Shown one piece after another: positions 40,189 to 48,200 of a stretch of 64,000 bases of DNA. Source of the DNA: Eutrophovita sp913057845 (GTDB taxonomy: Bacteria; Pseudomonadota; Gammaproteobacteria; Burkholderiales; Eutrophovitaceae). The stretch spans positions 198,687-262,686 of the forward strand of contig CAWUVH010000007.1 in NCBI GenBank assembly GCA_963925895.1, given 5' to 3'. The notes under the pieces were generated by a model, which worked only from the letters and a program-made list of their open reading frames with translations, was not told where the DNA came from and made no database searches. Both the position numbers and the translations under genes were made by a program. Numbering within the stretch: the first letter of the stretch is position 1; the number at the start of each line of letters is the position of its first letter.

Positions 40189-40968
40189 ATGGAGTTAGCT
40201 TTCGTCATAAGTGGTTTGCTTGTCGGCTTTGTGATCGGCCTGTCTGGCGTGGGTGGCGGATCATTGATGACACCGCTTCTTGTCATGGGTTTTGGCATAC
40301 CTCCCGCAACTGCGGTCGGGACGGATCTGCTCTACGCTGGTCTAACTAAGGCCAGTTGCACAATTTTCCGGGGCAAACTCGGATCAATAAACTGGAAAGT
40401 GGCAGTTATTTTGGCCTTGGGTAGTGTCCCAGCCGCAATCTTTACTTCTATCTATTTTTTGTCGCCGACTACGCTTAGCAATGAGACCGCTCAGTTGATT
40501 ACCCGCATGCTAGGCGTGATGCTCTGTGTTACGGCGCTCTCACTTATTTTTAGAAAACAATTGCAATCAGTATCCAAGCGTGTCTTTCGTGTGGGCGCTA
40601 AGACACAAAGGACCCGCATCATGATTGCGACGCTAACTTTGGGGGCAGTTCTCGGGATTTTGGTCACGCTTACCTCTGTTGGTGCTGGTGCGATTGGCTT
40701 CACTGCACTTTTGGTGTTGTATCCGCAGCTGCCGACTAATCATTTGGTCGGCACGGACATCATGCATGCAGTTCCACTCACCCTTATAGCTGGTTTAAGT
40801 CATGCGGTGTCAGGATCAGTAGATTATCAGCTGTTGTTTGCATTGCTGATCGGTTCTATTCCGGGTGTGATTTTAGGCAGTTTAGTAGCACATAAAATTC
40901 CTGAGACATTGTTGCAATGGGTTCTTGGCACGGTCTTACTTCTAGTTGGCTTAAAACTTCTTATCTGA
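40189..40968 (+). CDS. TauE/SafE family (TSUP) sulfite/organosulfur exporter
   Basis: A 259-residue inner-membrane protein with eight or so hydrophobic segments and the two family repeats: GFVIGLSGVGGGSLMTPLLVMGFGIPPATAVGTD (shown as GLSGVGGGSL and PATAVGTD) near the N-terminus and GILVTLTSVGAGAIGFTALLVLYP with NHLVGTDIMH in the second half. Position directly ahead of cysI suggests sulfite or sulfur-compound export to prevent toxicity or to balance sulfur flux. Its stop is 14 bases before the cysI start, so they form one operon. Substrate is inferred from context only. Confidence 0.9.
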   Translation: MELAFVISGLLVGFVIGLSGVGGGSLMTPLLVMGFGIPPATAVGTDLLYAGLTKASCTIFRGKLGSINWKVAVILALGSVPAAIFTSIYFLSPTTLSNETAQLITRMLGVMLCVTALSLIFRKQLQSVSKRVFRVGAKTQRTRIMIATLTLGAVLGILVTLTSVGAGAIGFTALLVLYPQLPTNHLVGTDIMHAVPLTLIAGLSHAVSGSVDYQLLFALLIGSIPGVILGSLVAHKIPETLLQWVLGTVLLLVGLKLLI

Positions 40969-40982
40969 GTATTGAGAGAAAA

Positions 40983-42638
40983 ATGTACATCTACGGTGAA
41001 AGTGATCAAAAATTAGTTGAGCAAAGAGTTACGCAATTTAGAGATCAAACAACTAGATTTCTGGAGGGTTCGTTATCTGAGGATGAATTCCGTCCATTGC
41101 GTTTAAAAAATGGGCTCTATATCCAAAAGCATGCACCAATGCTTCGTGTGGCGATACCGTATGGGCTACTATCCTCTGGACAGTTGCGGTCCCTAGCGGA
41201 TATCTCGCGCACGTTTGATCGAGGCTACGGACATTTCACGACTCGTCAAAATATTCAATTTAATTGGTTAGCTCTGGAGAGTGTCCCTGATGTTTTAGAC
41301 GAATTATCTAAAGTTGGGATGCATGCAATCCAGACAAGTGGAAACTGTATTCGTAATGTGACCAGCGATGAATTTGCTGGTTTAGCTCCTGACGAGATTG
41401 TTGATCCGTTGGTTTGGTGTGAAGTCATACGCCAGTGGTCAACGCTGCACCCGGAGTTTGGATATTTGCCTAGGAAATTTAAGATTGCTGTCAGTGGCGC
41501 TGAGACCGATCGGGCAGCAATTAAAGTCCACGATATTGGTGTCCTCGCTGTAAAAAATGAAAGTGAAGAAGTCGGATTCTCTATCTATGTTGGAGGTGGT
41601 TTAGGCCGGACTCCGATTGTGGGTCAAGAAATCCGTTCATTTTTAAAGTGGAACGACTTGTTGACGTATCTTGATGCTGTCCTACGCGTCTACAATCGTT
41701 ATGGACGACGCGATAACAAATATAAAGCTCGAATTAAAATCCTTGTCAAGGAGATGGGTCTTGAGCAGTTTAAGGCTGAAGTTGAAGCGGAGTGGGCCTT
41801 TCTCGAAGGGAAGGTTGGGACGCTGAGTCAAGAGGATGTTTCAAGAATTGAACGTAGATTTGTAAAACATAATTTTGAGGAGCTTTCAGCAGTCAGTGAG
41901 GAAGACCTTTTGTCGTCGCTGCCCCAGGATTTTAAAAACTGGTGTCGAAGGAACGTATCGCAACATCGAATTCCGGGATATTCAGCAGCGGTTATCTCGC
42001 TTAAAAAATCTGGAGCAGCTCCCGGTGATGCGACAGATGTGCAGATGGAAGCTGTGGCTCAGTTGGCTGACGAATTTAGTTTTGGTGAGCTTCGTGTCAC
42101 ACACAGCCAAAACCTCGTTCTGCCTCACGTGAAAACTACAGAATTATTTAATGTCTTCGAGAAGCTAAAGGATTACGGACTAGAAACATCTAATATCGGG
42201 CTTCTGACTGACATCATTGCATGTCCCGGAGGTGATTTTTGTTCCCTAGCAAATGCGGTATCCATCCCGGTTGCGAATGCGATTCAGGAGAGATTTGATT
42301 CGCTCGATTATTTGCATGATATCGGTGAACTTGCTTTGAATATTTCAGGGTGCATGAACGCGTGTGGTCACCACCATGTCGGAAATATTGGGATTCTGGG
42401 CGTCGATAAAAACGGTGAGGAGTGGTATCAAATTGCGATTGGCGGTCAACAGGGGTTAAGAGCGGAAATCGGAAAAGTAATCGGAAAGTCTTTTCCTCGA
42501 GACGAAGTGCCTGAAGTCATTGAAAAATTGGTGAACGTTTATATTCGACAACGAGAATCATCGGATGAAACTTTTGCTCAAGTCGTTAGCCGGATTAGCT
42601 TGAGCCCCTTTAAAGCAGAGGTTTATGGTGCACATTAA
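40983..42638 (+). CDS. cysI: Assimilatory sulfite reductase hemoprotein (nitrite/sulfite reductase family)
   Basis: A 551-residue siroheme and [4Fe-4S] enzyme that reduces sulfite to sulfide. Cluster and siroheme ligands are Cys414 and Cys420 (IACPGGDFCSLAN) and Cys457 and Cys461 (SGCMNACGHHH). The NxRxxFxxRxNIQ-type segment is seen as GHFTTRQNIQFNW near residue 78. No flavoprotein CysJ is encoded near it; electrons probably come from ferredoxin (fdxA, fpr). The start at 40983 has GAGAG upstream; a longer reading would overlap the exporter gene. It leads the sulfur operon and overlaps the DUF934 gene by 14 bases. Confidence 0.93.
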   Translation: MYIYGESDQKLVEQRVTQFRDQTTRFLEGSLSEDEFRPLRLKNGLYIQKHAPMLRVAIPYGLLSSGQLRSLADISRTFDRGYGHFTTRQNIQFNWLALESVPDVLDELSKVGMHAIQTSGNCIRNVTSDEFAGLAPDEIVDPLVWCEVIRQWSTLHPEFGYLPRKFKIAVSGAETDRAAIKVHDIGVLAVKNESEEVGFSIYVGGGLGRTPIVGQEIRSFLKWNDLLTYLDAVLRVYNRYGRRDNKYKARIKILVKEMGLEQFKAEVEAEWAFLEGKVGTLSQEDVSRIERRFVKHNFEELSAVSEEDLLSSLPQDFKNWCRRNVSQHRIPGYSAAVISLKKSGAAPGDATDVQMEAVAQLADEFSFGELRVTHSQNLVLPHVKTTELFNVFEKLKDYGLETSNIGLLTDIIACPGGDFCSLANAVSIPVANAIQERFDSLDYLHDIGELALNISGCMNACGHHHVGNIGILGVDKNGEEWYQIAIGGQQGLRAEIGKVIGKSFPRDEVPEVIEKLVNVYIRQRESSDETFAQVVSRISLSPFKAEVYGAH

Positions 42639-43113
42639 AAATCGACAGCTTACGGAAGGTACCTGGAAGCTGATTCAAGACTCAGAAGACTCTCGGGATG
42701 GGAGCTATTTACTGCTGCCGTTATCTGAGTGGATTGATGCTTATGGAGAAGGCTCGCTTGCACCTTCAAATGTTGGCGCTTGGATCGATGTTAATTTCGA
42801 ACTGATGGACTTACCTACTATTCCAAATGTGTTAGGCATTCACTTTGAACAGTTTACTGATGGGCGTGGCTATTCCCTTGCTAGGTTGGTCAGAGAGCGT
42901 TTTGAATTTCAGGGAGATCTCATTGCCATAGGCGATATCCTGAGAGATCAGTTACGAGATCTTGAGAGGTGTGGGTTTAATGTGTTTGTAATGCGGCCCG
43001 ATCAGGACGTATCCGAGTCACTTAAAGCCTTTGATGAATTTGATGTTTCTTATCAAAAGGTTTCGAGTGCATATAAGATCGTTTCTAATCCTATAAAGAT
43101 AGGAGCGGATTAG
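42625..43113 (+). CDS. DUF934 protein associated with sulfite reductase
   Basis: A 162-residue protein of the DUF934 family, always found beside cysI/cysH in proteobacteria. GAWIDVNFELMDL (about residues 52-64), GIHFEQFTDGRGYSLARLVRER (shown in parts) and GDILRDQLRDLERCGFN are the conserved blocks. Likely an accessory factor for sulfite reductase or APS reductase, but its role is not established. It overlaps cysI by 14 bases and the cysH start by 3, so translation is coupled. A GTG at 42628 is an alternative start. Confidence 0.88.
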   Translation: MVHIKNRQLTEGTWKLIQDSEDSRDGSYLLLPLSEWIDAYGEGSLAPSNVGAWIDVNFELMDLPTIPNVLGIHFEQFTDGRGYSLARLVRERFEFQGDLIAIGDILRDQLRDLERCGFNVFVMRPDQDVSESLKAFDEFDVSYQKVSSAYKIVSNPIKIGAD

Positions 43114-43853
43114 TGGATCTCGCGCAAAAGATTGACATCTCTTTGACGCAGCTTCGCGATGCTAATGAGACGCACCAGCCATCTGCTTTTTCTACCAGTT
43201 TGAGCGCCGAAGACATGGTGTTGCTTGATCTCATTGAGCGATCTGAGCTTGATGTGGATGTATTTACACTCGATACCGGTCGTCTGCCTTACGAGACGTA
43301 TGAGGTTATTGATTTGGCTCGTCAAAAATACAATCGAGGGATACGGGTGTTGTTTCCTGAGCCGAATGATGTAGAGACTTTCGTCAATCTTCATGGTGTC
43401 AACAGTTTCTACGGGTCAAAAGAGCTTAGGCAGATGTGTTGCCAGATACGTAAAGTAAAACCGCTTAAGCGTGGATTAGAAGGCAAGCAGCTTTGGATTA
43501 CGGGTCTTCGTTCTGCTCAATCCTTAGTGACGCGTTCGAACATAGAGGCAATCTCTTGGGATGCTACTTACGGCCTCTATAAGCTAAACCCGATATTGGA
43601 TTGGAGTACATCTGAGGTTTTCGAGTATATCGAGAAATACTCTGTACCAATCAGTGGTCTTTATAAACAAGGCTATACCAGTATCGGATGTGCGCCTTGT
43701 ACCCGGCCGATAAAAGCCGGCGAGAGCGAAAGAGCGGGTCGTTGGTGGTGGGAAGACTTAAAAAATAAAGAATGTGGTTTGCACGTGGATGCCCAGGGTC
43801 GTTTGGTCCGCAGCTCTGAACGTGATGATGGAGATGAGAGTAATAAGCTATGA
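43113..43853 (+). CDS. cysH: Adenylylsulfate (APS) reductase with [4Fe-4S] motif
   Basis: A 246-residue thioredoxin- or glutaredoxin-linked enzyme that converts adenylylsulfate to sulfite. The double cysteine MCCQIRK (Cys109, Cys110) and later GCAPCTRP (Cys193, Cys196) make the CC-x~80-CxxC pattern of APS reductases; E. coli PAPS reductase lacks it. This means no APS kinase is needed, and indeed cysN has no CysC domain. The catalytic C-terminal CGLH is visible near residue 225. The start is GTG at 43113 with AGGAG upstream, overlapping the DUF934 stop. Confidence 0.93.
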   Translation: MDLAQKIDISLTQLRDANETHQPSAFSTSLSAEDMVLLDLIERSELDVDVFTLDTGRLPYETYEVIDLARQKYNRGIRVLFPEPNDVETFVNLHGVNSFYGSKELRQMCCQIRKVKPLKRGLEGKQLWITGLRSAQSLVTRSNIEAISWDATYGLYKLNPILDWSTSEVFEYIEKYSVPISGLYKQGYTSIGCAPCTRPIKAGESERAGRWWWEDLKNKECGLHVDAQGRLVRSSERDDGDESNKL

Positions 43854-44791
43854 GCGCGGTGATTGAAAAAATTGAGATTTATGAGAAAAACAAAACGACT
43901 TGGACGCATCTGGATGCTCTAGAGTCGGAGGCAATACATATTCTTCGAGAGGTTGCCGCTGAATGTAATAATCCTGCTTTGTTGTTTTCAGGAGGGAAAG
44001 ATTCAGCAGTGGTACTCCACTTGGCTCTTAAAGCATTCTTTCCGGAGACGCTGCCATTGACGCTGCTGCATATCGACACCGAGCATAATTACCAGGAGGT
44101 GCTTGATTTTCGTGATCGAGTTGTAAAGAGAAACAACTTGAAACTGGTTGTGCGATCCGTGGGAGAGTCAATTAGGCAGGGGCGAGTTCGGTTGCGTTAT
44201 GAGGGTGAGCCTCGGAATAAATATCAAACGATTACTTTGCTCGATGCTATTCGTGAACATAACTTCGATGTCTGCATTGGAGGCGCTCGGAGAGACGAAG
44301 AGAAGGCGCGCGCTAAGGAGAGGATATTTTCGTTCCGAGACGAATTTGGTCAGTGGGATCCCAAGAATCAGAGACCCGAGATTTGGAATATATACAACAC
44401 GAGGGTGGCGGATGGCGAAAATATTCGAACTTTCCCGATTTCAAATTGGACCGAGTTAGATGTGTGGGAATACATCCAGCGCGAGGAAATTGAACTGCCT
44501 GAAATTTATTTCACGCATCAACGTGATGTGGTGATAAAGAATAATTTACTCGTACCTGTGACGTCACTCACGCCTGCGAAAGAGGGTGATGAAATAAGTC
44601 GTATGAGTGTTCGATTTAGAACGGTTGGTGACATTACTTGTACCGCACCTGTTGCATCCACCGCAGCCACTATTGAGGCGATTCTGTTAGAGACGGCTCA
44701 AACACAGGTTACGGAACGGGGGGCTACACGGCTAGACGATCAAACTAGTGAGGCGGCGATGGAACTCAGAAAGAAAGAGGGCTATTTCTGA
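43850..44791 (+). CDS. cysD: Sulfate adenylyltransferase subunit 2
   Basis: A 313-residue adenylyl-transferring subunit of ATP sulfurylase. The pyrophosphatase-type P-loop is FSGGKDSAVVLH (about residues 44-55); IDTEHNYQEVLDFRD and GGARRDEEKARAKERIFSFRD follow, as in all CysD. With CysN it forms adenylylsulfate from ATP and sulfate, driven by GTP hydrolysis. The start codon overlaps the cysH stop in ATGA and its stop overlaps the cysN start by one base. Confidence 0.95.
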   Translation: MSAVIEKIEIYEKNKTTWTHLDALESEAIHILREVAAECNNPALLFSGGKDSAVVLHLALKAFFPETLPLTLLHIDTEHNYQEVLDFRDRVVKRNNLKLVVRSVGESIRQGRVRLRYEGEPRNKYQTITLLDAIREHNFDVCIGGARRDEEKARAKERIFSFRDEFGQWDPKNQRPEIWNIYNTRVADGENIRTFPISNWTELDVWEYIQREEIELPEIYFTHQRDVVIKNNLLVPVTSLTPAKEGDEISRMSVRFRTVGDITCTAPVASTAATIEAILLETAQTQVTERGATRLDDQTSEAAMELRKKEGYF

Positions 44792-46086
44792 TGCCAATGA
44801 ATAATCCAATAAACGTTTCGGGCTTACTTCGTTTTATTACGGCGGGTAGTGTCGATGATGGTAAGAGCACCCTCATCGGACGCATGTTATACGACAGTAA
44901 AAATTTACAAGTCGATCAATTGACCGCGGTGGAGGCTTCTTCAAAAAAGCGTGGTATGAAAGAAGTCGATTTATCGCTTATCACCGATGGTTTGCTGGCA
45001 GAACGAGAGCAAGGAATTACGATTGATGTGGCTTATCGTTATTTTGCAACGCCAGCCAGAAAGTTTATTGTTGGCGACTCTCCCGGGCACTTACAGTACA
45101 CCCGTAACATGGTCACTGCTGCGAGCTCGGCTGATCTGGCAATTGTTCTGATAGATGCTGAAAGTGGTGTGAAGACCCAGACCCGTAGACACCTGTATCT
45201 TGTGCATTGGGTGGGTGTGTCGCATGTGTTATTCGCCGTGAATAAGATGGATAAAGTAGGGTTTTCAGAAGATGTCTATCAAAAAATTGAGCGAGAGTGC
45301 GTGGAGCTCGCTCATTCAATTGGCTACTCAAAAATTCACTCAATGCCGGTGTCAGCGCTGGATGGAGACAATATTACGTCCAGAGGTGATCGGCTGAGTT
45401 GGCATGAGGGACCGACGCTTCTTGAGTATCTTGAGCAAGCACCTACTGTTCAAGATTTATTACATTTGCCATTTAGGTTTTCGGTTCAACGTGTGATGCG
45501 GCTCAATCGGCAAAATATTCAAGTTAATTCCGGATTCGATGGCGCCGATCTCAGAGGCTATCAAGGTCTCGTTGTTTCAGGCGAAGTAAGAGTGGGTGAT
45601 GAGGTTATCATCAGCCCTGGTGGGCACCGCGCTCAAATAAACAGTATTTTGGGAGCATCGCGTAGATTAGTAGATTCAGCACTGACTCAGGAGTCAGTAA
45701 CGTTGTTTTTAGATCAAGATTACGATGTGTCTAGGGGTGCCCTATTTACTGATGTGAATAATCCAATGTTGAGTAGTAATGAATTTAACGCAGAGTTGTG
45801 TTGGTTTGATGAAGCGCCATTGGATTTATCACGAACCTACTTAATGAAACAAATGTCAAATGCTACAAGGGTTCGATTGAAGGCAATCAACGAACTTGTG
45901 AACGTGGAAACATTAGAACGTACGTCGGATCATTTGAGTATGTGCATGAACGATATTGGTCAGGTCAGTCTAAAAACACAGACGGCTTTATCGTTCGATA
46001 GTTTTAAGCGAAATCGTGGTACGGGTGCCTTCATCCTTATTGATGAAGTGAGTAACAGAACAGTAGCCGCAGGAACAATAGAGTGA
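44791..46086 (+). CDS. cysN: Sulfate adenylyltransferase GTPase subunit 1
   Basis: A 431-residue EF-Tu-like GTPase that energises CysD. Motifs: G1 GSVDDGKS (about residues 17-24), switch II DSPGHLQYTRNM, G4 NKMDK, and a C-terminal beta-barrel region. It stops at the end of the GTPase and lacks the fused CysC (APS kinase) domain found in some NodQ-like proteins, consistent with direct APS reduction by CysH. The gene is followed at once by cobA with a GTGA overlap. Confidence 0.95.
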   Translation: MPMNNPINVSGLLRFITAGSVDDGKSTLIGRMLYDSKNLQVDQLTAVEASSKKRGMKEVDLSLITDGLLAEREQGITIDVAYRYFATPARKFIVGDSPGHLQYTRNMVTAASSADLAIVLIDAESGVKTQTRRHLYLVHWVGVSHVLFAVNKMDKVGFSEDVYQKIERECVELAHSIGYSKIHSMPVSALDGDNITSRGDRLSWHEGPTLLEYLEQAPTVQDLLHLPFRFSVQRVMRLNRQNIQVNSGFDGADLRGYQGLVVSGEVRVGDEVIISPGGHRAQINSILGASRRLVDSALTQESVTLFLDQDYDVSRGALFTDVNNPMLSSNEFNAELCWFDEAPLDLSRTYLMKQMSNATRVRLKAINELVNVETLERTSDHLSMCMNDIGQVSLKTQTALSFDSFKRNRGTGAFILIDEVSNRTVAAGTIE

Positions 46087-46892
46087 ACCGCGATAAACCA
46101 GCAGCTATTCGCGGAGCGGAAAAGCTAAAAGGTAAGGTCTATATCGTCGGTGCCGGTTCGGGTGCCCTTGATTTGTTGACCGTTAGAGCGCTTCGGTTGC
46201 TTGAAGAATGCGATGTTGTTTTCTATGATGCTCTCGTTAACCCTGAGATTCTTGAGTGCGCGAAAAAAGCTAAGTTAGTCAGTGTCGGCAAGCGATGTGG
46301 TTACGCATCTACCGCACAACGGTTTATTAACCGAACGTTGGTGGCTGCCGTTGCGAGATACCAGAAAGTGGTGCGGCTAAAGGGTGGGGACCCCATGATG
46401 TTTGGACGAGCACAGGAAGAAATAGATGCTCTGAAAGCAGCTGATATTTCTTTTGAAATTGTCCCTGGAATCAGTGCTGCATTCGCAGCGAGTGCTGATC
46501 TTGGGGTTTCGTTAACCAAACGAGGTGTGAGCCGTAGCGTAGTTTTTGTTACACCCCGCGTGGGAGATGGTGAGCCCGTGAACGAATGGATACCTCCTGC
46601 GTCGGCGGGGGGGACGATCGCTGTTTATATGGCGTCTAAACAGGCTGGGTCCATTCAAGATGCCCTTTTACGTTCGGGTTACAAGGGTTCGACGCCCGCA
46701 GTATTTGTTGAAAGTGCTTCGTTTGCAGATCGTCGGATTGTTCCAACAACGTTGGCAGGTATTAAAGCAGCAGCGAAACAGTTGGGGGGAGGACCCTCAA
46801 TACTTTTAATTGGCGATGTGTATGAGGACGTTATCGGAGAATCGAGCGCTTCTCTGGTAGCGCAATCGGAACTGATATTGGCGCGCCAGTAA
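46083..46892 (+). CDS. cobA: Uroporphyrinogen-III C-methyltransferase
   Basis: A 269-residue tetrapyrrole methylase that makes precorrin-2, the first step of siroheme. The hallmark blocks are VYIVGAGSGALDLLTVRALRLLEECDVVFYDALV (in parts: VGAGSGALDLLTVRAL and DVVFYDALV), VRLKGGDPMMFGR (about residues 98-110) and the VPGISAAFA loop. There is no fused CysG dehydrogenase/chelatase domain; chelation is done by the short CbiX encoded downstream. The start is GTG, overlapping cysN by 4 bases. Confidence 0.93.
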   Translation: MNRDKPAAIRGAEKLKGKVYIVGAGSGALDLLTVRALRLLEECDVVFYDALVNPEILECAKKAKLVSVGKRCGYASTAQRFINRTLVAAVARYQKVVRLKGGDPMMFGRAQEEIDALKAADISFEIVPGISAAFAASADLGVSLTKRGVSRSVVFVTPRVGDGEPVNEWIPPASAGGTIAVYMASKQAGSIQDALLRSGYKGSTPAVFVESASFADRRIVPTTLAGIKAAAKQLGGGPSILLIGDVYEDVIGESSASLVAQSELILARQ

Positions 46893-46928
46893 ATATTCGA
46901 TTAATTTTTAAGATCACAGGATTACTAA

Positions 46929-47702
46929 ATGAGTCAGGCAGATAAATATACAACTGAGAAAATTATTGAGCTCCAAATTTGGGCTGCTAATCTTTTTAGT
47001 TTTAAGTTGACAAGATTTTCCGGATACCGGTTCGTGCCCGGACAGTTTTCACGTTTGGGTATTAAAAAAGAAAATGGCGACATTGTTTGGCGCGCTTACT
47101 CGATTGTCTCGGCAAGTTATGATGAACATCTCGAGTTTTTTTCGATTGTTGTGCCTGATGGAGAGTTCACAAGCCGATTGGCTAAGCTCAAAGTGGGTGA
47201 TGAGGTGTTGGTTGAAAAGATGAATTATGGATTCCTTACAACAACGCGATTTGAACAGGGTAAGGACCTTTGGATGTTATCGACGGGGACTGGTCTTGCT
47301 CCGTTCATCAGTATCCTTCACGAGTTGGACACTTGGGAGGCATACGAGAATATTGTTCTTGTCTATAGCGTTCGAGAAGCTAAAGAGTTCGCCTATCTGG
47401 ATACGATTGAGGGGTTTAAGACCCACGAGTATTTTTCGGAGTTTTCGGAGAAATTCAGATTCGTTCCAATTGTCACGCGAGAAAAAATACCAGGCAGTTT
47501 AAGTGAAAGAATTCCCACCTTGCTCGAGAGCGGCGTGTTGGAACAAGAGGTTGGTGTAGAGCTTGACCCAGAACGAAGCAGAATAATGATATGTGGTAAC
47601 CCTGAGATGTGTGACGACACGCGCGAGTGGTTTACAAATCATGGGTATGCGGTGAGTCGTCGATCGAAGCCCGGCCACCTTGCGCTCGAAAATCTTTGGT
47701 AA
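46929..47702 (+). CDS. fpr: Ferredoxin--NADP reductase
   Basis: A 257-residue FAD enzyme of the bacterial subclass. FAD-binding RAYSIVSASYD near residue 57, LSTGTGLAPFISILHE near 117 and the NADP-binding MICGNPEMCDDTREWF near 220, with the C-terminal GHLALENLW (aromatic last residue) typical of the family. It likely supplies reduced ferredoxin for sulfite reductase CysI, which lacks CysJ. It lies within the operon, 36 bases after cobA. Confidence 0.92.
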   Translation: MSQADKYTTEKIIELQIWAANLFSFKLTRFSGYRFVPGQFSRLGIKKENGDIVWRAYSIVSASYDEHLEFFSIVVPDGEFTSRLAKLKVGDEVLVEKMNYGFLTTTRFEQGKDLWMLSTGTGLAPFISILHELDTWEAYENIVLVYSVREAKEFAYLDTIEGFKTHEYFSEFSEKFRFVPIVTREKIPGSLSERIPTLLESGVLEQEVGVELDPERSRIMICGNPEMCDDTREWFTNHGYAVSRRSKPGHLALENLW

Positions 47703-47709
47703 GCCACCC

Positions 47710-48114
47710 ATGTCTATATCCATTACGCCTCAGCATGAGAAGACAGTTGGGATCGTACTCTTAGCTCATGGTGCGAGAGATCCTCGGTGGCGAGAACCTT
47801 TCGACAAAATATTGGAGATGCTGCGAGAGCATTCGGGTGCTATGGCCTCTCTGTCTTTTCTTGATCATATGGAGCCGAAATTTTTATATGCTTGCCAAGA
47901 AGTTATAAAATCCGGGGCAAGCGAAATTGTGGTGGTGCCCTTGTTTCTCGGTGCAGGTGGGCATGTCAGACAAGATGTACCCGAGTTGGTGCGAGAAGCT
48001 GAACGGGAAACAGGCGTGTCGATAACGGTGACCCAGGCCATTGGGGAGCAGACTGAAGTGTTGCGCGCTATTGCGGAGACGTCTCTCAATTTGATCGGTG
48101 CGATTCACCAATGA
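47710..48114 (+). CDS. cbiX: Sirohydrochlorin chelatase (short CbiX/SirB type)
   Basis: A 134-residue single-domain chelatase. LLAHGARDPRWREPFDKI (about residues 16-33) has the conserved catalytic His, and VVPLFLGAGGHVRQDVPELV near 78 has the second His. It inserts Fe2+ (siroheme) or Co2+ (cobalamin) into sirohydrochlorin; the window shows both CysI and the B12-dependent MetH that would use such products. The start at 47710 is chosen because an in-frame ATG at 47680 would overlap fpr by 23 bases. A tiny frame follows at its stop. Confidence 0.88.
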   Translation: MSISITPQHEKTVGIVLLAHGARDPRWREPFDKILEMLREHSGAMASLSFLDHMEPKFLYACQEVIKSGASEIVVVPLFLGAGGHVRQDVPELVREAERETGVSITVTQAIGEQTEVLRAIAETSLNLIGAIHQ

Positions 48115-48200
48115 AAACAATTCGTCATTCGACGCTCAGTCAACCAGTTGTCGAGCGAGTAGGGTATGTCGATCTTCATGCTCGAGGGGAGTGGTTATGA
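48111..48200 (+). CDS. Possible 29-residue coupled small ORF between cbiX and metZ
   Basis: An ATG overlaps the cbiX stop (ATGA) and the frame ends in a TGA that overlaps the first metZ ATG (48197). It encodes 29 residues beginning MKTIRHSTLSQP. It is too short to identify. The double overlap suits a translational relay from cbiX to metZ; the alternative is that this is a chance frame and metZ uses its own ribosome site (GGGGAG). Confidence 0.4.
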   Translation: MKTIRHSTLSQPVVERVGYVDLHARGEWL

